A program made the position numbers and the translations under genes. 41,128 bases of DNA from Lachnospiraceae bacterium (GTDB taxonomy: Bacteria > Bacillota > Clostridia > Lachnospirales > Lachnospiraceae): positions 1-41,128 of the forward strand of contig JAAWRC010000031.1 of the NCBI GenBank assembly GCA_022800815.1, in the 5' to 3' direction. Positions 17,649 through 25,495 of this stretch are shown here, in pieces. Position 1 is the first letter of the stretch, and every line of letters begins with the position of its first letter. The notes under the pieces are model-generated. The model was given only the letters and a program-made list of their open reading frames with translations. It did no database searches and was not told the DNA's origin.

Positions 17649-18650
17649 CTATTTTTTCGAGGACTCCCTGCGCTTCCTCATGATGTCCGCCCACACGGCC
17701 CCGATGATAATCAGGCCCGTAATCACCTGCTGCCAGAAGGCGTTGATGCCCAGCAGGTTCAGCCCGTTCCTCATCACGCCCACCACGAAGGCGCCCATCA
17801 CCGCACCGGAAATGGTTCCCTGGCCGCCCATCATGCTGACGCCGCCGATGGCGGAGGCCGCAATGCCCTCCAGCTCGAAGCTTTGGCCCGCCGTGGGCTG
17901 CGCCGAGAGAAGTCTCAAAGTCAGCATCAGTCCCGCCAGCCCGGCCATGCCGCCGCTGAACATGTAGGCGGTGGTCGTGATCCTCCCCGTGTTGATGCCG
18001 GAGAGCCTGGCCGCCTCCGAATTGCTCCCGGTGGCGAAGACCTTCCGCCCAAGGGTCGTCCTGGAGAGGATGATTCCCAAAACCACCGCACTGGCGATCA
18101 TGATCAACACCAGCATGGGAATGCTTCCGAACACCTTTCCGCTTCCGATGAACCGCAGCACCTCCAGGTCGCCCTCACTCGCCACCTCGCGGACGGAAAT
18201 GGAAGAGCCGCCGGAGATAATCTGGGTCGCCCCCCGGAAAATATACTGGGTGCTTAGGGTGGCGATGAAGGGAATCAGGTGAAGCTTCGTCACCAGAACC
18301 CCGTTGATAAAGCCGCACAGAATGCCGCAGGCGACGGTGATGAACATGCAGATCCACCCCGGTATCCCCGCCCTCAGGCAGACGCAGAACACCACGCCAG
18401 AAACGCCCACGATGGAACCGGCGGAAAGCTCGGCCCCGCCCACGATGAGGACAAAGGAGATTCCACAGGCCATGGTGGCGTAGATGGCCACCGAGAGTGC
18501 GATGCTGATGGCGTTGTCCACCGTGAGGAATGCCTTGGACAGGATGGAAAAGACCAGAATCAGTGCAATCAGGCCGATCATGCTGCCCAGCAGGTTGGCA
18601 AATTTTGACTTGGTTATCTTACTGAAAGTGCTGTTTTTGGATTCATTCAT
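17649..18650 (-). CDS. Sugar ABC transporter permease (RbsC type)
   Basis: 333 residues and highly hydrophobic, with about eight to ten membrane segments beginning at LLGSMIGLIALILVF. The cytoplasmic EAA-like loop AARLSGINTGRITTTAYM, the GIAASAIGGVSMMGGQGTIS segment and the GINAFWQQVITGLIIIGAV end are typical of BPD_transp_2 permeases for monosaccharides. The start at 18650 overlaps the end of the ATPase gene by 8 bases; an upstream in-frame start at 18728 would overlap it far more and lacks a binding site. Confidence 0.92.
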   Translation of the reverse strand: MNESKNSTFSKITKSKFANLLGSMIGLIALILVFSILSKAFLTVDNAISIALSVAIYATMACGISFVLIVGGAELSAGSIVGVSGVVFCVCLRAGIPGWICMFITVACGILCGFINGVLVTKLHLIPFIATLSTQYIFRGATQIISGGSSISVREVASEGDLEVLRFIGSGKVFGSIPMLVLIMIASAVVLGIILSRTTLGRKVFATGSNSEAARLSGINTGRITTTAYMFSGGMAGLAGLMLTLRLLSAQPTAGQSFELEGIAASAIGGVSMMGGQGTISGAVMGAFVVGVMRNGLNLLGINAFWQQVITGLIIIGAVWADIMRKRRESSKK

Positions 18651-20160
18651 TTCCTTCACGCTCCGTTCCGTTCTTTTTGAGGCCGGTGATGTATTCCATG
18701 ATCTCCTCCTGGCTGGTCTCCTTCGCATTGACCTCGCCCACGATACTCCCCTCGTGCATCAGGGCAATACGGTCGCTCATCCCCAAAAGCTCGGGGAGCT
18801 CGGAGGAAATCATGATGATGCTGACTCCCTGGTCGCTGAGTTCGTTCATCAGCTTGTAAATCTCAAATTTCGCACCCACGTCGATGCCTCTGGTCGGCTC
18901 GTCGAAAATCAGAAGGTCCACCTGCCTGGACAGCCACTTGGCAAGGACCAGCTTCTGCTGGTTTCCCCCGGAGAGGAACTGGGCCAGCTGGGAGAGCTTC
19001 GGCGTCTTCACCGCCAGGGCGTCCACATAGTGCCTGGCGTTCTCCTCCGCCCTCCGGTTCACGACAAAGCCGAAATCCGAGATTTTCTGCAGCGAGGCCA
19101 TGTTGATGTTCTTCTCGCAGTCCAGGCGCAGCGCCAGCCCTTCGTTTTTCCGGTCCTCCGTCAGGTAGGCGATTCCGTTTTTGATTGCCTGGCCGGGATT
19201 CGAGGTGTTCACCCGCTTTCCGCCGATTTTCACCTCCATGCTGTTCACCGGGTCCGCACCGAAAATCGCCCTGGCCATCTCCGTGCGCCCCGCTCCCATC
19301 AGGCCCGCAATCCCCAGGATTTCCCCCTTCCGCACGTCGATGTGCTTCACGTGGACCTTTTTATTCTGGATATTGTCGGCCTCGAAAAACACCTCGCCGA
19401 TGGTCCGCTCGTGCTTCGGGTACTTGTCCTCCATGGTCCGCCCCACCATCCGGTTGATTAGCTCGTCCAGGGTGACGCTGGCAAAGTCAAAGGATTCCCC
19501 CACCTGCTGCCCGTCCCTAAGGACCGTCACCCGGTCCGCAATCCTCGAGAGCTCCTCCATCCGGTGGGAAATGTAGATGATGCCCTTCCCCTCCTTTTTC
19601 AGCTGCCGGATCACCAGGAAAAGCTGCTCAATCTCCGCCTCGGCGAGGGCCGCCGTCGGCTCGTCAAACACCACCAGGTCGGAGTCAAAGGACATGGCCT
19701 TGCAGATCTCCACCATCTGCATCTGCGCCACGCTCATGTTCCTCACCAAGTCCGTCGGCCTGATCTGGTCCAGCTGGAACCGGTCCAGAATCCGCTTTGT
19801 CTCCTTCTCCACATGCCTGGCGTCCACGAAGCCGAAGCGGTTTTTCTGTCTCCCGATGTATACGTTGTCCGCCACGGAGAGGTCCGGGCAGAGGTTGAAT
19901 TCCTGAAAGATGATGCTGATTCCCAGTTCCTGGGCTTCCCTGATGTTGTGGATGGACACTTCCTCGCCCCTCAGAAAAATCTTTCCCTCGTCCGGTGCGT
20001 ACACGCCGTTCAGCACCTTCATCAGCGTGGATTTTCCGGCCCCGTTCTCCCCCAGGAGCGCATGAACCTCCCCCTCGCCCACCACGATGTTCACGCCGTC
20101 CAGCGCCTTCACGCCCGGAAAGCTCTTTGAGATTCCCTCCATTCTGAGAATTTCACCCAT
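18643..20160 (-). CDS. Sugar ABC transporter ATP-binding protein (RbsA/MglA type)
   Basis: 505 residues with two fused nucleotide-binding domains, the usual form for ribose/galactose-class importers. The first domain has Walker A GENGAGKST (38-46) and a degenerate signature NMSVAQMQMVEI. The second has IAGLMGAGRTEMA in place of a true Walker A, a proper LSGGNQQKL signature (about 395) and Walker B LLIFDEPTRGID (about 415-426). ATG at 20160 is chosen because AAGGAG lies 10 bases upstream; the in-frame GTG at 20169 is too close to that site. It follows the TIM-barrel gene by 19 bases. Confidence 0.94.
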   Translation of the reverse strand: MGEILRMEGISKSFPGVKALDGVNIVVGEGEVHALLGENGAGKSTLMKVLNGVYAPDEGKIFLRGEEVSIHNIREAQELGISIIFQEFNLCPDLSVADNVYIGRQKNRFGFVDARHVEKETKRILDRFQLDQIRPTDLVRNMSVAQMQMVEICKAMSFDSDLVVFDEPTAALAEAEIEQLFLVIRQLKKEGKGIIYISHRMEELSRIADRVTVLRDGQQVGESFDFASVTLDELINRMVGRTMEDKYPKHERTIGEVFFEADNIQNKKVHVKHIDVRKGEILGIAGLMGAGRTEMARAIFGADPVNSMEVKIGGKRVNTSNPGQAIKNGIAYLTEDRKNEGLALRLDCEKNINMASLQKISDFGFVVNRRAEENARHYVDALAVKTPKLSQLAQFLSGGNQQKLVLAKWLSRQVDLLIFDEPTRGIDVGAKFEIYKLMNELSDQGVSIIMISSELPELLGMSDRIALMHEGSIVGEVNAKETSQEEIMEYITGLKKNGTEREGNE

Positions 20161-20179
20161 ATGCGCCACACTCCTTCTT

Positions 20180-21139
20180 TCAGAACAGTTTTTCCCGGAT
20201 CAGCTTCGAGACATACGCCGCATCTCCCATCTCGATGCATTTGGCGATCTCCTCCATCCCGATTTTGTCCACCATCCGGTCAAAGAGATCCAGATACAGG
20301 ACGCTCTCCCTTGCACAGGCGGCGGCATCCTCCCGGTTGGGGAAAATGTCCACGGAGCACCAGCCCTCGTAATTCACCTTCCTGAGCACGTAGCAGAGCT
20401 CAATATATTCAATGAAATGGACGGAGCCCAGGATCATGTCGTCGTCCCAGTACCCCAGACAGTCATTAGTATGCATATGAAACAGTCTTCCCCGTTCTGC
20501 GCAGGCCCATACGGCCGCCGCCATGTTGGCGTTGGCATAGAGCACGTGCCCTACGTCCACGGAGACTCCCAGATTTTTCACCCCGCTCTCCGCACACATC
20601 AAAAGCGCAGTTCCGTAAGTGTCCACCAGGGAGCGGTTTCTGGGTTCCCTGGGTTTGAATTCCAGAGCCACCCGGATATCCGGATTGTGTCTCGCCACCG
20701 CCACGGCACCCTCCAGGAAATCATGGTACAGCCTGCCGTAGTCCGTGCAGAGGGCATAATCAAAGCCGTCCTGTCCGGGCCAGACGTTGATCACGTCCGC
20801 CCCCATGAAGGCCGCATAATCGGAGGCCCGCTTACAGATGTCAATGGCCTTTTGTCTGAGCCTCGGGTCCGGATTGGAGAGGGACCCTTTCGCCAAATCC
20901 CGCCTGCCCGCAATGGCCACGTTGACGCAGGCGCATTTCAAGTTCAGGTCCTCCAGAATCTTCTTCACCTCGGTTCCGTTGGCCTCCTCCCCGCCGGAAG
21001 ATATCTCCAGACCCTTAAGCCCCGGAATCCTTGCCAGCTGCTCCGCCCTCTCCCGGAAGCTGCATTCCTCCTTGTAGCCTCCAAAAACAAATCTGTCCCC
21101 CAGGTTTCCCAGAGAACCGGTAATCACACTGTGCTTCAT
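20180..21139 (-). CDS. TIM-barrel sugar isomerase/epimerase (xylose isomerase-like)
   Basis: 319 residues, first gene of the sugar operon. It has the AP-endonuclease-2/xylose-isomerase barrel with conserved acidic and His residues on the strands: ADVINVWPGQDGFDYAL, then VALEFKPREPR (Glu metal ligand), VSVDVGHVL (Asp and His), FHMHTNDCLGYWDDDM (His and Asp) and WCSVDIFP. The WPGQDGFDY and EFKPREPR combination resembles barrel-type L-rhamnose isomerases and related sugar isomerases more than inosose-type epimerases. It would be a second isomerase beside the FucI-like one at 13606. GGAGGG precedes the ATG. A long leader (about 340 bases) lies upstream. Confidence 0.82.
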   Translation of the reverse strand: MKHSVITGSLGNLGDRFVFGGYKEECSFRERAEQLARIPGLKGLEISSGGEEANGTEVKKILEDLNLKCACVNVAIAGRRDLAKGSLSNPDPRLRQKAIDICKRASDYAAFMGADVINVWPGQDGFDYALCTDYGRLYHDFLEGAVAVARHNPDIRVALEFKPREPRNRSLVDTYGTALLMCAESGVKNLGVSVDVGHVLYANANMAAAVWACAERGRLFHMHTNDCLGYWDDDMILGSVHFIEYIELCYVLRKVNYEGWCSVDIFPNREDAAACARESVLYLDLFDRMVDKIGMEEIAKCIEMGDAAYVSKLIREKLF

Positions 21140-21173
21140 CTTCTTCCCTCCCTGTTTTTTCTGTGCTTTGAAA

Positions 21174-21195
21174 GTTCAGCGCTCCGACGCTGAAC
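21174..21195 (-). repeat. Leader hairpin before sugar operon
   Basis: GTTCAGCG (21174-21181) and CGCTGAAC (21188-21195) form a perfect 8-bp stem with a 6-base loop in the untranslated leader, ending 35 bases before the first ATG. No T-run follows, so it is not a terminator. It could hide or expose downstream signals. Confidence 0.55.
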
Positions 21196-21260
21196 TGCGC
21201 GAAAATGGGATCACAAAGTGATATCTTCCTCTCTCATTTTCTGCGCATCCGCCGGAGGCT

Positions 21261-21320
21261 CAAAGTAAACCCCTTTCATTCATGGTGGTATCTGCAATGC
21301 CGATATGGGGGTTTACTTTG
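21261..21320 (-). repeat. 13-bp inverted repeat in sugar-operon leader
   Basis: The perfect arms CAAAGTAAACCCC (21261-21273) and GGGGTTTACTTTG (21308-21320) are separated by 34 bases. They lie downstream of the predicted operon promoter, so they would form a strong stem in the leader RNA, or serve as paired protein sites in DNA. No known riboswitch consensus was recognised here. Confidence 0.65.
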
Positions 21321-21467
21321 TATTTTGCCGTCGTGTTCCATGTTTGATGCTGCGTTTTGTTTGTTTCCTGTTTGTTGTTTTGTTTCTTTTCCTCATCCCC
21401 AGGAAATTTTTATCTGTTTTGTATAGAAAATCCTTTTTATTCGAATTTTATGTGGACATTTTCGTTA

Positions 21468-21479
21468 TTTTTTCCGTTT
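21468..21479 (+). promoter_or_regulatory. Putative DeoR operator, left site
   Basis: TTTTTTCCGTTT. Its exact reverse complement is at 21609-21620. It sits just downstream of the minus-strand -10 box, where a bound repressor would block the sugar operon. DeoR-family regulators of other bacteria bind TTTCGTTT-like repeats, and TTTTCGTTATT lies next to it (21459-21469). Confidence 0.45.
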
Positions 21480-21488
21480 CATGCTGTT

Positions 21489-21517
21489 ATAATACTTGTT
21501 AGAATTAACATAGTCAA
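21489..21517 (-). promoter_or_regulatory. Promoter of the sugar operon
   Basis: On the minus strand: -35 TTGACT (21512-21517), a 17-bp spacer and -10 TATTAT (21489-21494). Transcription should begin near 21482, leaving a leader of about 340 bases before the first gene at 21139. Confidence 0.75.
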
Positions 21518-21608
21518 CATTTTTTATGTTCGATTTGTTTTTTCTATTGCTTTTTCAGCCCAACCATGATATACCTATAGTATAAAAGATTGAGAAAACC
21601 TGTAACAA

Positions 21609-21620
21609 AAACGGAAAAAA
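21609..21620 (-). promoter_or_regulatory. Putative DeoR operator, right site
   Basis: AAACGGAAAAAA on the plus strand, the exact reverse complement of 21468-21479. It lies between the likely promoter region of the regulator gene and its start codon. The two sites bracket both promoters, about 140 bp apart centre to centre. Confidence 0.45.
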
Positions 21621-21671
21621 GCCTTTATTGTATTTTACGTTTCCATTGTCAGGGAGAAAAAGGAGATACCC

Positions 21672-22433
21672 GTGAATTCCGAGACGAGGCAGATTGCCAT
21701 TTATGACATGATTAAAACCAACAGGGAAATGTCCGTGAACACCCTGGCCCAGTGTTTCGGCGTGTCCGCCATGACCATCCGCAGGGACCTGGATCAGCTG
21801 GAGCGGTCAAAGCTGATCGAGCGGGCCTATGGGAAAGCCAGGATCGCCGACGAAAGCAAGATCGAGCTTTCCTATTCCATGCGGAAGTCCATGAACTTGG
21901 CCAGCAAGCAGAAGATCGCCCTGCAGGCCTCCCGTTTTATTACGGAGCGGGACATCCGGACCATCTACGCCGACGGGAGTTCCACCGCCATGGAGCTCTT
22001 GAAGGTACTTCCGCCGAGCCGTTCCCTGACGGTGTTCACCAACAGTGTCGCCGCCATGAACCTGCTGCTTCCGAAAACCTGGATCGACACCTTCGTCATC
22101 GGAGGCTTCCTGAACCGGGAGGTGTCCTCCATGGACGACATCACCTCCGCCGATCTCTGCAAGCAGATCTACGTGGAGGCTACCTTCACCTCCTGCAGCG
22201 ACATCTCCGTGGATGGCATGTTCAACAGCGGAACCACCGGCACGGAGATCCGCCGGGTCATGATGAAGAACTCCCAGCACAACTACCTGCTGGCCGACCA
22301 TTCCAAGTTCAATTCCAGGGGGATTTTTCTTCTGAACACCTGGGACAAGGTCGACACCCTGATCACGGACGAAAAGCCGGACGCCGCCTTCCTCGGCGCT
22401 TTAAAAAAGTACGGCGTCAACGTCGTCTGGTGA
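21672..22433 (+). CDS. DeoR/GlpR-family transcriptional regulator
   Basis: 253 residues, normal for the family. The start is GTG (21672) with AAGGAG seven bases upstream. The N-terminal winged helix-turn-helix (about 5-58) has the family signature VSAMTIRRDLDQLE. The C-terminal sensor is a sugar-phosphate-binding, isomerase-like domain with YADGSSTAMELL (about 98-109), TVFTNSVAAMNLL and the late YLLADHSKFN motif. Such proteins usually repress sugar genes until a phosphorylated intermediate binds. It is divergent from the 11-gene sugar operon, so it is the obvious candidate regulator of that operon and of the aldolase gene that follows it. Confidence 0.92.
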   Translation: MNSETRQIAIYDMIKTNREMSVNTLAQCFGVSAMTIRRDLDQLERSKLIERAYGKARIADESKIELSYSMRKSMNLASKQKIALQASRFITERDIRTIYADGSSTAMELLKVLPPSRSLTVFTNSVAAMNLLLPKTWIDTFVIGGFLNREVSSMDDITSADLCKQIYVEATFTSCSDISVDGMFNSGTTGTEIRRVMMKNSQHNYLLADHSKFNSRGIFLLNTWDKVDTLITDEKPDAAFLGALKKYGVNVVW

Positions 22434-22513
22434 CGAATGTTCCATTTGTGAAACGCCGGACCGCACAGGGCGCTCCGGGAAATGATACAACCAGTTATAA
22501 GGAGGATGTTTAC

Positions 22514-23182
22514 ATGAAATTATTTGCGGATACCGCAGACATGCAGGAACTGATCACCCTGGAAGAGATGGGACTTTTGGCCGGAATCACCACCAACCCG
22601 TCCATTTCCTCCAAAGAGGGGCCGGACGTGATCGCCACGATCACCGCCCTGGCGAAACGCTTCCCCTCCATCCCGGTTCTCGCCCAGGTGGTGGCGGAAT
22701 CAAAGGACGGGATCATCGAGGAGGCAAAGAAAATCCACGGCGCCGGGGAAAACGTGGTGGTGAAGATTCCCGCCACCCTGGAGGGCGTCAAGGCCATCCG
22801 GGCTTTGAAAAAGCTGGGAATCCGGACCTGCGCCACCACCATTCTCACCTCGGCCCAGGCCATGCTCTGTGCCCACGCCGGAGCCTCCTACGTGGCTCCC
22901 TACACCGGCCAGAACGACTGCATCGGCTACCACGGTCTTGACACCCTGCGGGAGATCGCCGACGTCTTCGCCGAATCGGATTACGACACGGAGATTCTGG
23001 CCGCCTCCATCGAAAAGCCCCAGGAATTCGTCGACTATGCGCTAAACGGGGCCGACATCACCACCGCCCCCTACCACGTGTTTATCGACGTCTTCCAAAT
23101 GCCCATGCCCCTCACCCGGCACTACATGGACAATTTTTATGCGGACTGGACCAAAAACCAGGCCTATCTGAAAGAACAGTGA
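22514..23182 (+). CDS. fsa: Fructose-6-phosphate aldolase / transaldolase-like protein
   Basis: 222 residues, the length of the small transaldolase-like (TalC/FSA) enzymes. It starts MKLFADTADM; ITTNPSI is the substrate loop and VVVKIPATLEG contains the Schiff-base lysine (about residue 86). ATTILTSAQA and YVAPYTGQND also fit. FSA enzymes join dihydroxyacetone, or similar donors, to glyceraldehyde 3-phosphate without a cofactor. The family cannot be split confidently into transaldolase and FSA from sequence alone. AAGGAGG precedes the ATG. It lies 80 bases after the regulator, probably co-transcribed, and may handle the three-carbon products of the divergent operon. Confidence 0.85.
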   Translation: MKLFADTADMQELITLEEMGLLAGITTNPSISSKEGPDVIATITALAKRFPSIPVLAQVVAESKDGIIEEAKKIHGAGENVVVKIPATLEGVKAIRALKKLGIRTCATTILTSAQAMLCAHAGASYVAPYTGQNDCIGYHGLDTLREIADVFAESDYDTEILAASIEKPQEFVDYALNGADITTAPYHVFIDVFQMPMPLTRHYMDNFYADWTKNQAYLKEQ

Positions 23183-23188
23183 TCGCAA

Positions 23189-23213
23189 ACGGGCAGGGGT
23201 TCCCCCTGCCCGT
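23189..23213. terminator. Strong hairpin terminator between convergent genes
   Basis: ACGGGCAGGGG (23189-23199) pairs perfectly with CCCCTGCCCGT (23203-23213) across a 3-base loop. It lies between the ends of the aldolase gene (plus) and the acetyltransferase gene (minus). The flanking T-runs are weak, but the GC-rich 11-bp stem at a convergent junction suits a two-way terminator. Confidence 0.65.
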
Positions 23214-23216
23214 GCC

Positions 23217-23720
23217 TTATTTCGCCTTTGCGGCCATGTCAATGACCGCCCAGGATTCCCCCCGATACCGGAAGGCATCCCGGGTGATTCCTTCCGCCGC
23301 AAAGCCCGCCGCCTCGTAGCAATGCCTGGCGGCCGGATTGTTCTCAAAGACTCCGAGGGTCGCCCGCTCCATCCCGAGAATCTCTCCCGCAAACTTAAGG
23401 GCCTGCTGCACCATGGCCTTCCCTGCGCCCTTCCCCCGCATTCCAGGCGAGACGACGATGAAGCCGAAATGGACGCTGTTCCTCTCGTAGTCAGCCTTCC
23501 GCATCAGAAGATGCCCGGCAAGCGCTCCGCCCTCGTCCAGAGCCGCAAAAATCCAGCCCCTCTCATCCTTCTCAAACCGTTCGTAATACTCCAGAAGCTG
23601 CTCCATGGTGAGGGGCCACGTGAACTTCCCCGCACTCCATCTGGAGAAGGTCTCCTCGTCGGAAAACCAGGTCAGCAGCTCTTCAAAGTCCGCCTTTTTC
23701 CAGGGTCTCAATCGAATCAT
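23217..23720 (-). CDS. GNAT-family N-acetyltransferase
   Basis: 167 residues. It has the GNAT fold with the acetyl-CoA pyrophosphate loop at VVSPGMRGKGAGKAMV (about 92-107) and the downstream LGVFENNPAARHCYEAAGF motif typical of the RimJ/RimL-like branch. The N-terminal RPWKKADFEELLTWFSDEET is also typical of that branch. The substrate is unknown. Its ATG overlaps the stop of ispD (ATGA), so the two are translationally coupled, though no functional link is obvious. Confidence 0.88.
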   Translation of the reverse strand: MIRLRPWKKADFEELLTWFSDEETFSRWSAGKFTWPLTMEQLLEYYERFEKDERGWIFAALDEGGALAGHLLMRKADYERNSVHFGFIVVSPGMRGKGAGKAMVQQALKFAGEILGMERATLGVFENNPAARHCYEAAGFAAEGITRDAFRYRGESWAVIDMAAKAK

Positions 23721-24421
23721 GCGCGCTCCTCTCCCAAAAACACCTCCGCCAGTTCCATGTCCTCCGGCGTGGTCACCTTGATGTTCTTGTAGCTTCCCTC
23801 CATCAGCTTCGTCCGCTTTCGGAGGAACATCTCCGCCAGCATGGTGTCGTCCGTCACCGGAACCCGGTAGCTTCCCTCCCGAAACCTTTCATGGGCCTCA
23901 AAAATCACCGGATACGAAAAGCCCTGGGGCGTCTGGATGGCCCAGAGGCTCTTCCTGTCCGGCGTGTCCTCCGCCATGCCCGCCTCGTCCACCACCTTGA
24001 TCGTGTCCTTCACCGGCATCCCCGCCGTACAGCTTCCATATTCCGCCGCCCCCGAAAGCACCCTCTCAATGATCGCCCCCGTGACAAAGGGTCTGGCTCC
24101 GTCATGGATCAGCACATAGTCACAGGGAGCCGCCGCCAGAAGTCCCGCATAGACGGAGTCATAGCGCTCCTCCCCTCCTGGGATGATCTGTTTCACCTTG
24201 GAAAATCCGTATTTCCTCACGATATGCTCCCGGCACCAGGGAATCTCGTCCTCACCGGTCACCAGGATGATCTCGTCCACCTGGCTCTCCTCAAAGGCCC
24301 TCAGAGAATAGTAAAGGACCTCGTGCCCGCCAAGCTGTAAATACTGCTTCGGCACCTTGCTCTCCATCCGCCTTCCCTGGCCCGCCGCCAGGACGATAGC
24401 TTTGACTATTTTGCCGTTCAT
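23717..24421 (-). CDS. ispD: 2-C-methyl-D-erythritol 4-phosphate cytidylyltransferase
   Basis: 234 residues. Third step of the MEP isoprenoid pathway: it makes CDP-methylerythritol from CTP. It shows the nucleotide-binding VLAAGQGRRM (10-19) and KQYLQLGG, the central HDGARPFVT, and the TDDTMLAE and NIKVTTPEDMELAE motifs near the C-terminus. All expected motifs are present. It follows tsaD by 25 bases in the same direction. Confidence 0.95.
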   Translation of the reverse strand: MNGKIVKAIVLAAGQGRRMESKVPKQYLQLGGHEVLYYSLRAFEESQVDEIILVTGEDEIPWCREHIVRKYGFSKVKQIIPGGEERYDSVYAGLLAAAPCDYVLIHDGARPFVTGAIIERVLSGAAEYGSCTAGMPVKDTIKVVDEAGMAEDTPDRKSLWAIQTPQGFSYPVIFEAHERFREGSYRVPVTDDTMLAEMFLRKRTKLMEGSYKNIKVTTPEDMELAEVFLGEERA

Positions 24422-24446
24422 TGTTTTGCCATCACCCCTTTATATT

Positions 24447-25481
24447 TCACCGCTCCCCGAGCCTCAGGTTCGGCACCGCATTCAGATCCAGACCGCTCCT
24501 CACGCCCTTTTTGTACTCGTAATAGGCGGCGGCCCCGATCATGGCCGCATTGTCGGTACAAAAGATTGGGGACGGATAATAGAGCTTCAGTCCCGCCCGC
24601 CCGCAGGCCGCCGCCATGGACACCCGCAGGGCCGAGTTGGAGGCCACGCCTCCGGCAATGGCCACCTTGCGGATGCCGTATTCTTCCGCCGCCCGGACCG
24701 TGTGGTCCACCAGGACCTCCACCACCGCATTCTGGAAGGAGGCCGCCAGATCGGCCCGGTTCACCTCCCGCCCCGCCATTTTCTCGTGGTTCAGGTAGTT
24801 GAGCACCGCCGATTTCAAGCCGCTGAAGCTGAAATCATAGGGACAGCCCTCGATCTTCGCCCTGGGAAACTCCATGGCGTGGGGATTTCCCTCCCTGGCC
24901 GCCAGGTCGATCTTGGGACCGCCGGGATATCCCAGGCCGATAGCCCTGGCCACCTTGTCAAAAGCCTCCCCCGCCGCATCGTCCCTGGTGCGCCCGACGA
25001 TCTCAAACTCGTCGTGATCCTTCATGATCACCAGATGGGTATGTCCGCCGGACACGATCAGACAGAGGAACGGCGGCTCCAGGTCCGGATGCTCCAGGAA
25101 ATTGGCGCTCACGTGCCCCTCGATGTGATGGACTCCCACCAGTGGAAGCCCGGCGCCGTAGGCCAGCGCCTTCGCCGCCGCCACCCCCACCAGAAGGGCA
25201 CCCACCAGTCCCGGCCCGTAGGTCACGGCCACCGCCGTCATCTCGGGGAGGGTCATCCCCGCCTCCGAGAGGGCCGCCCCGATCACCTGGTTGATCTTCT
25301 CGATATGCTTTCTGGAGGCCAGCTCCGGCACCACGCCCCCGTACTGGGTGTGGAGTGCGATCTGGGAGGAGATCACGTTGGAAAGGACCTCCCTGCCGTT
25401 TCTCACCACCGCCGCCGCCGTCTCGTCGCAGGAACTCTCGATCGCCAAAACCGTAACGTCCGTCGTCTTTTTCTCGTCCAT
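24447..25481 (-). CDS. tsaD: tRNA t6A37 threonylcarbamoyltransferase TsaD
   Basis: 344 residues. It transfers the threonylcarbamoyl group to A37 of ANN-reading tRNAs, acting with TsaB and TsaE. It shows the ASKHA fold start ([13 protein letters not shown]), the metal-binding HHIEGH (118-123), [20 protein letters not shown], the FSFSGLKSA motif and the [10 protein letters not shown] and [11 protein letters not shown] end motifs. GGGAGG precedes the ATG. It is separated from rimI-tsaB-tsaE by rnz, a zinc-ribbon gene and an inverted toxin-antitoxin module. Confidence 0.97.
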   Translation of the reverse strand: MDEKKTTDVTVLAIESSCDETAAAVVRNGREVLSNVISSQIALHTQYGGVVPELASRKHIEKINQVIGAALSEAGMTLPEMTAVAVTYGPGLVGALLVGVAAAKALAYGAGLPLVGVHHIEGHVSANFLEHPDLEPPFLCLIVSGGHTHLVIMKDHDEFEIVGRTRDDAAGEAFDKVARAIGLGYPGGPKIDLAAREGNPHAMEFPRAKIEGCPYDFSFSGLKSAVLNYLNHEKMAGREVNRADLAASFQNAVVEVLVDHTVRAAEEYGIRKVAIAGGVASNSALRVSMAAACGRAGLKLYYPSPIFCTDNAAMIGAAAYYEYKKGVRSGLDLNAVPNLRLGER

Positions 25482-25495
25482 ATTCCTCCCCTACA

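Noticed and set aside
21261-21320. Leader inverted repeat as a terminator or catabolite-repression (cre) site
   Set aside because: It has no T-run, and the arms do not match the cre pattern TGNAANCGNTNNCA.
21752-22513. Out-of-frame upstream part of the aldolase reading frame, overlapping the DeoR gene
   Set aside because: The aldolase family start is MKLFADTADM at 22514 with AAGGAGG before it; the earlier codons are just an open frame inside the regulator gene.
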